Shown here: positions 26,537 to 33,286 of the stretch, one piece after another
Layout: the number at the start of each line of letters is the position of its first letter
How positions within the stretch are numbered: position 1 is the stretch's first letter
From: Echinicola salinicaeni
GTDB lineage: Bacteria; Bacteroidota; Bacteroidia; Cytophagales; Cyclobacteriaceae
Length of the DNA: 64,000 nt
NCBI RefSeq assembly: GCF_014280965.1
Contig: NZ_JACODZ010000001.1
Span: forward strand, 124,001 to 188,000
Reading direction: 5' to 3'
Notes under the pieces: generated by a model
What the model was told of the DNA's origin: nothing
The model's input: the letters and a program-made list of their open reading frames with translations, nothing else
Database searches by the model: none
Position numbers and translations under genes: made by a program

Positions 26537-26814
26537 ATGCCCTTTTTCCAATGTCTTGTTTTTGATATAGTTAGGTAGAAATTCATGTTTTTTTACTGAC
26601 TTTTTATTCTGGCAAAGCTGATATGCTCGCATTCTCTCTGGTTTACGACTATAAAATTAATCTATTTTGACGGAATGGTGGTTATGTTGTAATGATGAAT
26701 TTGTTTTAGGTGGTTTAAGGGTGTTTCTTCAATGTAAGCAAGAATTTAAGAAGGTTTGGAAATTATTTTTCAGAAAACTGTAACATTTGAGATATAGGAT
26801 CATTATCTACATGA

Positions 26815-27303
26815 ATGAAGACATTTTTTGAGGCGTATATATGGACCCTGCGTGGCAAGCTTTACCGCATGGCTTATCTCTGGCTTAAGGACAGGGCTGA
26901 GGCTGAGGATGTGGTGCAGGAGGCTTTGGAGAAAGCTTGGGCGAATAGGGCTGCCCTCCAAAAAATGGATAATTCGGTCGGATGGATGGTCAGGGTTGTT
27001 AAAAACCAAAGCTTACAGCGGCTCAGAGAACGCCAAAAATGGGTGGTTGTAGATAATCAGGAGGACATCGTCGAAGCTTCTGTAGAAAGTCCAGAAGAGT
27101 CTTCTCCAGCTGTTAAAATGGTGTTTGGGTTTCTTAAGGAGCTTCCCGAAAAACAAACGGAAGTGTTTCAGTTAAGAGAAGTGGAGGGCTTGACCTATGA
27201 AGAGATTGCTGAGTATATGGAGATATCTGTAGAACAAGTAAAGGTGAATCTTTTCAGGTCAAGGAAAAAGTTGCGCTCGTTTATGTTAAACCAAAAGAAA
27301 TGA
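26815..27303 (+). CDS. ECF-type RNA polymerase sigma-70 factor
   Basis: A 162-residue alternative sigma factor with only regions 2 and 4. Region 2 (about 5-75) has the core-binding LYRMAYLWLKDRAEAEDVVQE and a Trp-rich segment for promoter melting. Region 4 (about 105-155) has YEEIAEYMEISVEQVKVNLFR, the -35-binding helix-turn-helix. The ATG at 26815 is preferred over 26811, which is out of frame. It overlaps the next gene by four bases, the usual coupling of an ECF factor with its regulator. A TTTG at 26755 and TAACATTTG at 26781 form an imperfect promoter. The inducing signal is unknown. Confidence 0.92.
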   Translation: MKTFFEAYIWTLRGKLYRMAYLWLKDRAEAEDVVQEALEKAWANRAALQKMDNSVGWMVRVVKNQSLQRLRERQKWVVVDNQEDIVEASVESPEESSPAVKMVFGFLKELPEKQTEVFQLREVEGLTYEEIAEYMEISVEQVKVNLFRSRKKLRSFMLNQKK

Positions 27304-27737
27304 TGAAAGAGCAAATAGAGAGTTTACTGGATAAATACTACGAAGGAGAGACTTCCCTGGAGGAAGAAGACCAGTTAAAGGATTTGCTAAAATGCTCAGC
27401 GGGTTTTGAAGAGGAAAAAATGTTTTTCTTCGGCCTGGAAGAGCTCAGGTCGGAAGCGCCAAGCAAAAGGCCTGCTCCAAAAGAAGGTAGGAATTTGGTC
27501 AATTGGCAGCGTTCTGCTGCCGTATTGCTGGCAATACTTTCTATTAGCTGGCTTTTTTATAGGGAGTATCAAGAGCAGAAAGAAGAGCAAGCGTATTTGC
27601 AGGTAGTGGAAGCGTTGTCTATAATTCAGGATAATATGAAAAAAGGTACTTCCTCGTTGAGGGTAATGGATGATATGAAGCATTTAAATAGAACCAATGA
27701 ATTGTTTAGGATCGAAAAAATAAAAGAGGAGGAGTAA
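27300..27737 (+). CDS. Single-pass membrane protein, candidate anti-sigma factor
   Basis: A 145-residue protein with a cytoplasmic N-terminal part (KYYEGETSLEEEDQLKDLL, common at the start of Bacteroidota anti-sigma-like proteins), one hydrophobic helix near 70-90 (AAVLLAILSISWLFY) and an exoplasmic charged coiled-coil-like tail. Its start overlaps the sigma gene stop (ATGA) and its stop overlaps the next start (TAATG). Anti-sigma function is inferred from position and topology; there is no zinc-binding HxxxCxxC motif. It would hold the ECF factor at the membrane until a signal arrives. Confidence 0.7.
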   Translation: MMKEQIESLLDKYYEGETSLEEEDQLKDLLKCSAGFEEEKMFFFGLEELRSEAPSKRPAPKEGRNLVNWQRSAAVLLAILSISWLFYREYQEQKEEQAYLQVVEALSIIQDNMKKGTSSLRVMDDMKHLNRTNELFRIEKIKEEE

Positions 27738-28273
27738 TGAAGAAATTGATGAGCATATTGATGATGATGTTGATGTTCAGTGCTGCGCAAGCACAGGATG
27801 ATGCCATCGTAAAGTTTTTTTCCAAATATATGGAGGATGATGCCTTTTCGAGGGTGTATATCAGTCCTAAAATGATGCAAATGGCCGGCGGTTTTTTAAA
27901 GTCGGCAGCCGAGGAAGATGAAGATCAGGATGCGCAAGACATGGGTGAGTTGATTTCCAAAGTAAAAGGTATTAGGATTCTCAGTGCTGAGGAGGTTGAT
28001 GGAATGAGCTTGTATGAAGAAGCTATGAGTACCCTAAACAAGAATAAGTATGAGGATCTCATGGATGTGCAGGATAAAAGCAGCAGCTTGAAATTTATGG
28101 TTAGAGAAGAGGAGGGGAAGGTAGCTGAGCTGCTAATGATTTCAGGCTCAGATACTGAATTTACATTATTGAGCATGCTTGGTAGATTTACTTATGCTGA
28201 CCTGAATATACTGGCCGAAAAAACAGATTTACCAGGGATGAATGAATATAGTTCAGGTAAAAAGAATAAATAA
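27737..28273 (+). CDS. DUF4252-family exported protein (copy 1)
   Basis: A 178-residue secreted protein with signal peptide MKKLMSILMMMLMFSAAQAQ. The mature part matches DUF4252: an opening DDAIVKFFSKYMEDDAFSRV, a stretch AAEEDEDQDAQDMGELIS and a central VKGIRILSA, followed by VREEEGKVAELLMISGSD. Function of this family is unknown, but it is regularly encoded with ECF sigma and anti-sigma genes in Bacteroidota, as here, so it may sense or answer envelope stress. One base overlaps the previous gene. No cysteine in the mature part, so not a lipoprotein. Confidence 0.82.
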   Translation: MKKLMSILMMMLMFSAAQAQDDAIVKFFSKYMEDDAFSRVYISPKMMQMAGGFLKSAAEEDEDQDAQDMGELISKVKGIRILSAEEVDGMSLYEEAMSTLNKNKYEDLMDVQDKSSSLKFMVREEEGKVAELLMISGSDTEFTLLSMLGRFTYADLNILAEKTDLPGMNEYSSGKKNK

Positions 28274-28303
28274 TAAAGGAACCTAACATTAAAATAATAG
28301 AAA

Positions 28304-28777
28304 ATGAAAAAGTTATTCTTAATCCTAGCGATGATGAGCGTGGGCGTCTTGTCGCATGCCCAAAGTAAAACGGTGGAATCTATCTACGAAAAATATAAGG
28401 GAGATGATGAGTTCTTTCATTTGGACCTAGCGGGAAGCTTTTTTGATTTTGCTGATGGTTTTAATATTGATTTGGATGAAGAGGGAGTGGAAGCCATTGC
28501 AAAATCTGTAGAAAGGATGAAATTGTTCAAGCTGCCTGTTTCAGGAGCTGAGGCGAAGGCCGATTTTAAAGCACTTCAGAAGGGCTTAAAAAGAGAAAAA
28601 TATGATGTGCTGATGGAAATGTCAGAAAAGGACAGTGAAATAGTGTTTTATTCCAAGGGTGGTGATACTATTAGTGATTTAGTATTGTTGATAGGAGGAA
28701 ATGGTGATGATAGCCATATCGTCATTGAATTAGAAGGAACGTTCGAAAGTAAGAAGTTGGCCAGAGCATTTCCATGA
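28304..28777 (+). CDS. DUF4252-family exported protein (copy 2)
   Basis: A 157-residue paralogue of the preceding gene, 30 bases downstream. It has a signal peptide (MKKLFLILAMMSVGVLSHAQ) and shares the layout ESIYEKYKGDDEFFHLDL, then MKLFKLPVSGAEA and the KYDVLMEM segment (copy 1: KYEDLMDV). It ends the four-gene sigma operon, which is closed by the terminator at 28818. The pair probably arose by duplication. Function unknown. Confidence 0.8.
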   Translation: MKKLFLILAMMSVGVLSHAQSKTVESIYEKYKGDDEFFHLDLAGSFFDFADGFNIDLDEEGVEAIAKSVERMKLFKLPVSGAEAKADFKALQKGLKREKYDVLMEMSEKDSEIVFYSKGGDTISDLVLLIGGNGDDSHIVIELEGTFESKKLARAFP

Positions 28778-28817
28778 GAATGATTTAGGGGAAATAGTAA
28801 AAAAATATAAGACATTG

Positions 28818-28848
28818 AAAAGAGCTGCTTTAGAAAGCAGCTCTTTTT
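28818..28848. terminator. Terminator of the sigma/DUF4252 operon
   Basis: AAAGAGCTGCTT and AAGCAGCTCTTT form a 12-bp stem with T residues on the plus side. The minus side has only four T residues, so it may also end the converging small-ORF transcript weakly. Confidence 0.88.
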
Positions 28849-28906
28849 TTGTCCTTTAATAACCGTTTATGTCTTTTTTTAAAAGCGGTTTTAAGGGTGC
28901 ACTAAA

Positions 28907-28975
28907 TTATAAACCGCCTAAAAGGCTTGATAAAAGTTCGATAACAGTGCCAAGTAAGTTTGAAATAAGGTCCAT
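28907..28975 (-). CDS. Candidate 22-residue amphipathic peptide
   Basis: A very short frame, ATG at 28975 to TAA at 28907. The product begins MDLISNLLGTV, continues with IELL and ends SSLLGGL. It contains eight Leu, two Ile and one Val spaced three to four residues apart, so it would form a hydrophobic or amphipathic helix like small membrane peptides, type I toxins or phenol-soluble modulins. It has no basic residue, which is unlike most of those. It lies alone in a 690-base gap opposite the sigma operon. There is no Shine-Dalgarno. Length alone cannot prove coding, so this is a candidate only. Confidence 0.35.
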   Translation of the reverse strand: MDLISNLLGTVIELLSSLLGGL

Positions 28976-29406
28976 GTTTTTTAATGTTTAATCATGTTTT
29001 TGTCTACTCTGAAAAATGGTTTTCGACATCCCCAATTAAATAATTTTTCACCGGTGAGTTAATTATGCTACTAATATAAGGGGCTTAAGAATAAAATCGA
29101 TTTAATAGAAAAGTATTGTAAAATATTGATAAAGTTCAATTGGTGTGTTTAGTGAACAAGGATTTGTATTTTGAAATTGTCAGGTTGTTTTTAATAGTTT
29201 ATGGAACAGAATAGGTTTGAAGAAAGTGAATAATGGATGTAATCTTTGAGTTTAAAAATGTAATCAAAAAATAATATTGGCTTTTGTAGTTTCTGTACTA
29301 TATGGTTAAGAAATAGAAATTTTACGAAAAGCTTACATAAGTATTTATAAAACTAGTTACATAGTAGTTTAATCATTCTTTGCTTCTTAAAACATGACTT
29401 AGGTAT
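28976..29406. other. AT-rich non-coding stretch
   Basis: Only frames of under 15 codons are present. I see no tRNA or paired promoter and terminator here. It would contain the promoter of the 22-residue frame if that is real. Confidence 0.5.
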
Positions 29407-29445
29407 AAAAAAAAAAGAACGTGAAATCAATTTTCCACGCTCTTT
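29407..29445 (-). terminator. Terminator of the pseudouridine synthase gene
   Basis: On the minus strand AAAGAGCGTGGAAA (29445-29432) pairs with TTTCACGTTCTTT (29426-29414), with one G-T pair and one bulge, followed by T residues. Confidence 0.8.
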
Positions 29446-29469
29446 GATTATGTAAGAATATAAGCTTTT

Positions 29470-30639
29470 TTACTTTTTGAAGAATTTTAGGTTGATCACC
29501 TCTTTTTCCGTCAAGAACCTCCAGGTACCTCTAGAAAGGTCTTTTTTCGTAAGTCCAGCATACATTACCCTGTCAAGGGCAACTACTTCATAGCCAAGGT
29601 GAGCAAATATTCTTCTTACAATTCTGTTTTTGCCTACATGAATTTCAATACCCATAATTGTTCTGTCCTTAGACAGGACTTGTAGGTCATCTACATGTAC
29701 AGGGCCATCTTCCAGGGTTAGGTCTTCCAAGATTTCATCTACATGAGTTTTGGAAATAGGCTTGTCCAATGTTACCTGATAAATCTTTTTGATTTTTTCA
29801 GATGGATGGGAAAGTTTGGAGGCCAGGTCGCCATCATTGGTGAATAGCAATAGTCCAGTAGTATTTCTGTCTAATCTACCCACCGGGAAAATCCTTTCAT
29901 CACATGCTGAACTTACCAAATGCATCACTGTTTTACGGTTCATTGGGTCATCGGTAGTGGTGATGAAGTCCTTAGGTTTGTTCAGTAGTACATAAACAGG
30001 CTTTTCTGGATTGATCAGCTTGCCCTTATAGATTACCTTGTCAGTGATTTGAACGCGGTGACCTAGTTCAGTTATTACCTCGCCATTTACTTTGATTTCG
30101 CCTGCTTCAATCAGTTTGTCTGCATCTCTTCTAGAGCAAATCCCGGCATTAGCGATATATTTGTTAAGTCGTAATTCCTTATTTGGGAACTTGCCCATTT
30201 TTTTCTCCACCTTTTTAAGGTTGTATTCAGGTTTTTCTTCCTGATTGGATTGAGCAGTTTTAAAAAAGCGGTTGTTTTTAAATTTTGGGCCGTTCTTACG
30301 TCCTTTTTCTTCAATTCTTTCTGTCCCAAATACAGGCCTTTGATCTTTGCCCCTGCCTTTATATACGGTTTTGAATTTTCCTTCTTGCTCTTTTTTAGGA
30401 GCTTCTCTATTGAATTCGCTAGGGTCTTTTCTGTATTTTTTTAATGGTGAAAAGCTACTTTTTTCTTCTTTCTCAGCACTTTTTCCATATGGCTTCTGTC
30501 CAGGTTTAAAACGGTCAGATCTTGATTCGTTCCTGTTTTTGTTTCCGTAAGGTTTCCTTCCGGCTTTTTTGTTAGCGCCTGAAAAACCTGTTTTTTCTCC
30601 TCTTTGCCCTTCTTTGTTATTCCTATTGTGCTTTTTCAT
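29470..30639 (-). CDS. Ribosomal-type pseudouridine synthase (RsuA/RluB/RluE/RluF family)
   Basis: Isomerises a uridine in ribosomal RNA to pseudouridine. Of 389 residues, about 150 at the start are a low-complexity Lys/Arg/Gly/Asn-rich extension, likely disordered and RNA-binding. Then comes an S4 domain (RLNKYIANAGICSRRDADKL) and the catalytic domain with the Asp in PVGRLDRNTTGLLLFTND, the defining motif. RsuA-type S4 position suggests RluB or RsuA, and target rRNA (23S or 16S) is undecided. It is a single gene with its own TATCTTTG promoter element, leader hairpins and terminator. The start ATG at 30639 is well placed. Confidence 0.88.
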   Translation of the reverse strand: MKKHNRNNKEGQRGEKTGFSGANKKAGRKPYGNKNRNESRSDRFKPGQKPYGKSAEKEEKSSFSPLKKYRKDPSEFNREAPKKEQEGKFKTVYKGRGKDQRPVFGTERIEEKGRKNGPKFKNNRFFKTAQSNQEEKPEYNLKKVEKKMGKFPNKELRLNKYIANAGICSRRDADKLIEAGEIKVNGEVITELGHRVQITDKVIYKGKLINPEKPVYVLLNKPKDFITTTDDPMNRKTVMHLVSSACDERIFPVGRLDRNTTGLLLFTNDGDLASKLSHPSEKIKKIYQVTLDKPISKTHVDEILEDLTLEDGPVHVDDLQVLSKDRTIMGIEIHVGKNRIVRRIFAHLGYEVVALDRVMYAGLTKKDLSRGTWRFLTEKEVINLKFFKK

Positions 30640-30646
30640 AGTGTTG

Positions 30647-30737
30647 CAGCATCTCTGCTGTATCTTAAATATTAAATGCTAATCTAAATACTTAAAAATG
30701 AGTGTATTGCATTTTTAAGAATCAGGCTGCAAAGATA
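30647..30737 (-). promoter_or_regulatory. Promoter element and structured leader of the pseudouridine synthase gene
   Basis: An exact TATCTTTG lies at 30737-30730 on the minus strand. Just downstream, CTTAAAAATG (30719-30710) and CATTTTTAAG (30700-30691) form a perfect 10-bp stem, probably at the 5' end of the message. A second hairpin, CAGCA-GAGA-TGCTG at 30660-30647, has a GNRA tetraloop and ends 7 bases before the ATG. Confidence 0.6.
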
Positions 30738-30811
30738 CATACTAAATAATAGATTAGTGTCATCCCAATGGAAATATTCTTGGATCAAGAAATGTCATGG
30801 AAAGAATCAGT

Positions 30812-31372
30812 TTATTCCTGTTCGTTTCCTATTTGATTATCTTCTTGGTTGAAGTCCTTGGGTTGAGGCAGGTCTTTAAGACTGTTTATCCCAAAATATT
30901 CCATGAATTTATCGCTGGTTCCGTATAAAAGGGGACGGCCTATGCTGTCGGATTTTCCTTTGATGGTCACCAATTCCTTTTCTAAAAGTTTTTGCACTGA
31001 ATAATCACAGTTTACTCCCCTGATCTGTTCCACCTCTGATTTGGTAACAGGTTGTTTATAGGCGATAATGGAAAGCGTTTCCATTTGCGCAGTGGAAAGT
31101 CTTTTGGTGGATTGTTGTTTTAAAAGTATGGATATACTGGTCTGGTAAGCCGGTTTGGTTAAGAACTGATAGCCGTTGCCCATTTTTTCCAAGGCAAAGG
31201 AAAAATCATCCTGCTGATATTTTTCTTGTAATTCAGCTATGGCTTCTTCAATATGTTCTTTGGGCACTTCTGTTTCAAACATCTCCGTTAGGCATTTTTG
31301 GATTTCTCCTAAGCCTAACGGAGATGGAGAACAGAAAATTAAAGCTTCAATATGTCTGTGTAAAAATTCCAA
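30812..31372 (-). CDS. scpB: Segregation and condensation protein ScpB
   Basis: ScpB binds ScpA as a winged-helix dimer and joins SMC in chromosome condensation. The 186 residues contain the typical HIEALIFCSPSPLG opening, LTKPAYQ near the middle, and STAQMETLSIIAYKQPVTKSEVE, the hallmark of the family. The start is TTG at 31372, 3 bases after the DksA-like stop; the family start is EFL..HIEALIF, so this rare start codon fits better than a later ATG. It is co-transcribed with the DksA-like gene. scpA is not in the window. Confidence 0.92.
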   Translation of the reverse strand: MEFLHRHIEALIFCSPSPLGLGEIQKCLTEMFETEVPKEHIEEAIAELQEKYQQDDFSFALEKMGNGYQFLTKPAYQTSISILLKQQSTKRLSTAQMETLSIIAYKQPVTKSEVEQIRGVNCDYSVQKLLEKELVTIKGKSDSIGRPLLYGTSDKFMEYFGINSLKDLPQPKDFNQEDNQIGNEQE

Positions 31373-31375
31373 TTT

Positions 31376-31759
31376 TTACTTTTTAGCGAGTTTAGCTTCA
31401 ATAGAGTGCATGGTATGTGGTACCGCTTTCAATCTTTCTTTTGCGATCAACTTTCCGGTATCTACACAAACACCATAAGTGCCATTTTTAATTCTTATCA
31501 AGGCCTTTTCCAAGTTGATAATGAATTTTTGCTGTCTAGCTGCGAGCTGGCTGAGACTTTCTCTTTCCAAAGTATCCGCTCCATCCTCTAATAATTTAGA
31601 AGTGGAAGCAGTAAAGTCCGTTCCACTATCATTCTTTTTGCTCAGTGTTTCTTTTAAAGAATGAAGTTCTGATTTAGCTACAGCTAACTTGTTGTTGATC
31701 AATTCCTCAAACTCCTTGAGTTCTTCTCTGGAATATGATGTTTTCTCTTCTTGACTCAT
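31376..31759 (-). CDS. DksA/TraR-family protein without a complete zinc finger
   Basis: A 127-residue protein of the DksA/TraR family, which binds RNA polymerase in the secondary channel. The N-terminal part is a coiled coil (REELKEFEELINNKLAVAKSEL) and the C-terminal part has the conserved GTYGVCVDTGKLIAKERLKAVPH. Of four zinc-binding cysteines only one (in GVCVD) remains, so it should fold without zinc. Related proteins in this phylum often lose these cysteines, as far as I recall. The two acidic tip residues of E. coli DksA are not clearly preserved, so its effect on transcription is uncertain. It heads an operon with scpB. Confidence 0.85.
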   Translation of the reverse strand: MSQEEKTSYSREELKEFEELINNKLAVAKSELHSLKETLSKKNDSGTDFTASTSKLLEDGADTLERESLSQLAARQQKFIINLEKALIRIKNGTYGVCVDTGKLIAKERLKAVPHTMHSIEAKLAKK

Positions 31760-31791
31760 AGTTTCGGCGTTTAGTGTTTAGGTGATGTTGA

Positions 31792-31808
31792 TTTTTGACC
31801 GTCAAAAA
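31792..31808. promoter_or_regulatory. Palindrome TTTTTGACcGTCAAAAA upstream of the DksA-like gene
   Basis: An 8-bp perfect palindrome with a single central base, 33 bases upstream of the DksA-like start. A second hairpin, CTCTAA-AATAAG-TTAGAG, follows at 31813-31830. Either could be a protein-binding site. Confidence 0.45.
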
Positions 31809-31871
31809 ATTTCTCTAAAATAAGTTAGAGTTTTGAGAATCAAAAATAAGATAGGCAATATCTAAGCCACA

Positions 31872-31932
31872 TTTGTTCACCACTTCTATATAATTATCTT
31901 TATTAAGTTAATACGTTAAATGTTCAACATTT
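31872..31932 (+). promoter_or_regulatory. Promoter and palindrome before the isoaspartyl peptidase gene
   Basis: TTTG at 31872-31875, a 19-base spacer and TATCTTTA at 31895-31902 (one mismatch to TAnnTTTG). A perfect palindrome, AAATGTTcAACATTT at 31918-31932, lies just downstream of the likely start site, in a position suited to repression. Confidence 0.55.
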
Positions 31933-31950
31933 GGTTTAAATTTCTTTACA

Positions 31951-33042
31951 ATGGGACTAAAAGCAAACTATTTATTTGCGGTATTTTTTTTGGCAATTTT
32001 AGCTTGTTCCGAGCGAAAATATGAAAAATATGAGTCAAATAAAGAATTTTCTTCATGGAATAAAGTTCAGCCAATTGCATTGGTAATTCATGGTGGTGCT
32101 GGAACGATTAAGCGGGAGGATATGAGCCCTGAGCGAGAAAAGGCTTATCGTGAAAAACTAATGGAATCCTTGAATGTAGGCTATGCAGTTTTGGCAGATG
32201 GAGGTAAGTCTGTGGATGCAGTGATTGCTGCAATAAAAGTGATGGAGGATTCCCCTCTTTTTAATGCGGGTAAAGGGGCTGTCTTTACCCACGATGGTAA
32301 AAATGAAATGGATGCAGCGATCATGGAGGGCTCAACTCGAAATGCTGGAGCAGTGGCAGGTATATCCACAGTGAAGAATCCTATAACGGCAGCTTATGAA
32401 GTGATGGAAAACTCTCCTCATGTTTTTATGGTAGGGAAAGGGGCTGAACAATTTGCCGAAGAACAAAATCTTGAATTGGTAGATCCAAATTATTTTAGGA
32501 CGGAGAGACGATATGAACAGCTGATGAAAATAATTGATTCGGAGCGACAGCAGTTGGATCATTCTTCTATTAGAGAGATGGAACTGGAAGACCCATTTTT
32601 CAAGGATAGAAAATTTGGAACTGTGGGTGCTGTGGCGGTAGATGCCGCAGGAAATGTGGCTGCGGCTACTTCCACGGGTGGTATGACGAATAAGCGCTAT
32701 GGTAGGGTCGGTGATGTCCCAGTTATTGGTGCAGGAACCTATGCTGATAATGCTACCTGCGCTGTTTCAGCAACTGGACATGGTGAGTACTTTATCCGTA
32801 ATGTCGTTGGACATGAAATTGCTTCCATTATGAGATATGGGAATAAGTCTTTGGATGAGGCAGCAAATGAAGTGGTGATGGATCAATTGGTGAAAATGGA
32901 GGGAAGTGGAGGTGTTATTTCAATTGATGCCCAAGGAAATATAAGTATGCCATTCAATTCTGCCGGAATGTATCGAGGTTATATTAGGGAAAAGGGACAA
33001 GCTCAGACTTTTGTCTATAATGATGAAGATGAAGGATTGTAA
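31951..33042 (+). CDS. Isoaspartyl peptidase / L-asparaginase (Ntn hydrolase), lipoprotein
   Basis: A 363-residue plant-type asparaginase that cleaves isoaspartyl peptides or asparagine. The lipobox LAILAC puts the lipid anchor at Cys19, so it is exported and membrane-bound. The precursor self-cleaves between Gly223 and Thr224 in FGTVGAVAVD, and Thr224 becomes the nucleophile. ALVIHGGAGTI near 43-53, NAGKGAVFTHDG and GNVAAATSTGG are family marks. It is a single gene with its own promoter. Lipoprotein location is less usual than a cytosolic one and suggests use of external peptides. Confidence 0.9.
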   Translation: MGLKANYLFAVFFLAILACSERKYEKYESNKEFSSWNKVQPIALVIHGGAGTIKREDMSPEREKAYREKLMESLNVGYAVLADGGKSVDAVIAAIKVMEDSPLFNAGKGAVFTHDGKNEMDAAIMEGSTRNAGAVAGISTVKNPITAAYEVMENSPHVFMVGKGAEQFAEEQNLELVDPNYFRTERRYEQLMKIIDSERQQLDHSSIREMELEDPFFKDRKFGTVGAVAVDAAGNVAAATSTGGMTNKRYGRVGDVPVIGAGTYADNATCAVSATGHGEYFIRNVVGHEIASIMRYGNKSLDEAANEVVMDQLVKMEGSGGVISIDAQGNISMPFNSAGMYRGYIREKGQAQTFVYNDEDEGL

Positions 33043-33051
33043 TTTTTGTTT

Positions 33052-33087
33052 TGGCTCAATTTATCTTTAGTTGAGCCACTCTTTTTT
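33052..33087 (+). terminator. Terminator of the isoaspartyl peptidase gene
   Basis: TGGCTCAA (33052-33059) pairs with TTGAGCCA (33071-33078) and is followed by CTC and six T residues. Its left arm overlaps the stop codon of the minus-strand small ORF at 33056. Confidence 0.7.
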
Positions 33088-33211
33088 GAAGTACTTTTTC
33101 CTCTATATTTAATCGGTATTTTATCCTGAGGAGTCTTTGAATTAATTTTAAATCTTTACCTGTTCGGATAAAATAAGCTTTTAGAGTGTCATTGATCAAA
33201 TCATTATTCAT
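33056..33211 (-). CDS. Candidate 51-residue basic helical protein
   Basis: A frame from ATG at 33211 to TGA at 33056. The product begins MNNDLINDTLKAYF, has a strongly basic helical centre with LKLIQRLLRIKYRLN, and ends VAQLKIN. About 12 of 51 residues are Lys or Arg. I do not recognise it; it could be a nucleic-acid-binding or ribosome-associated small protein, or the tail of an old gene. It follows no promoter I can defend, and its end overlaps a terminator arm of the converging gene. There is no Shine-Dalgarno. Coding is plausible, not shown. Confidence 0.35.
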   Translation of the reverse strand: MNNDLINDTLKAYFIRTGKDLKLIQRLLRIKYRLNIEEKVLQKRVAQLKIN

Positions 33212-33286
33212 TGCTAAGACATTTGCTTCAGAAATTAAAATAATTAAAAATCAGCTTTAATCATAACTTCTGATTCATAAGGCAGA

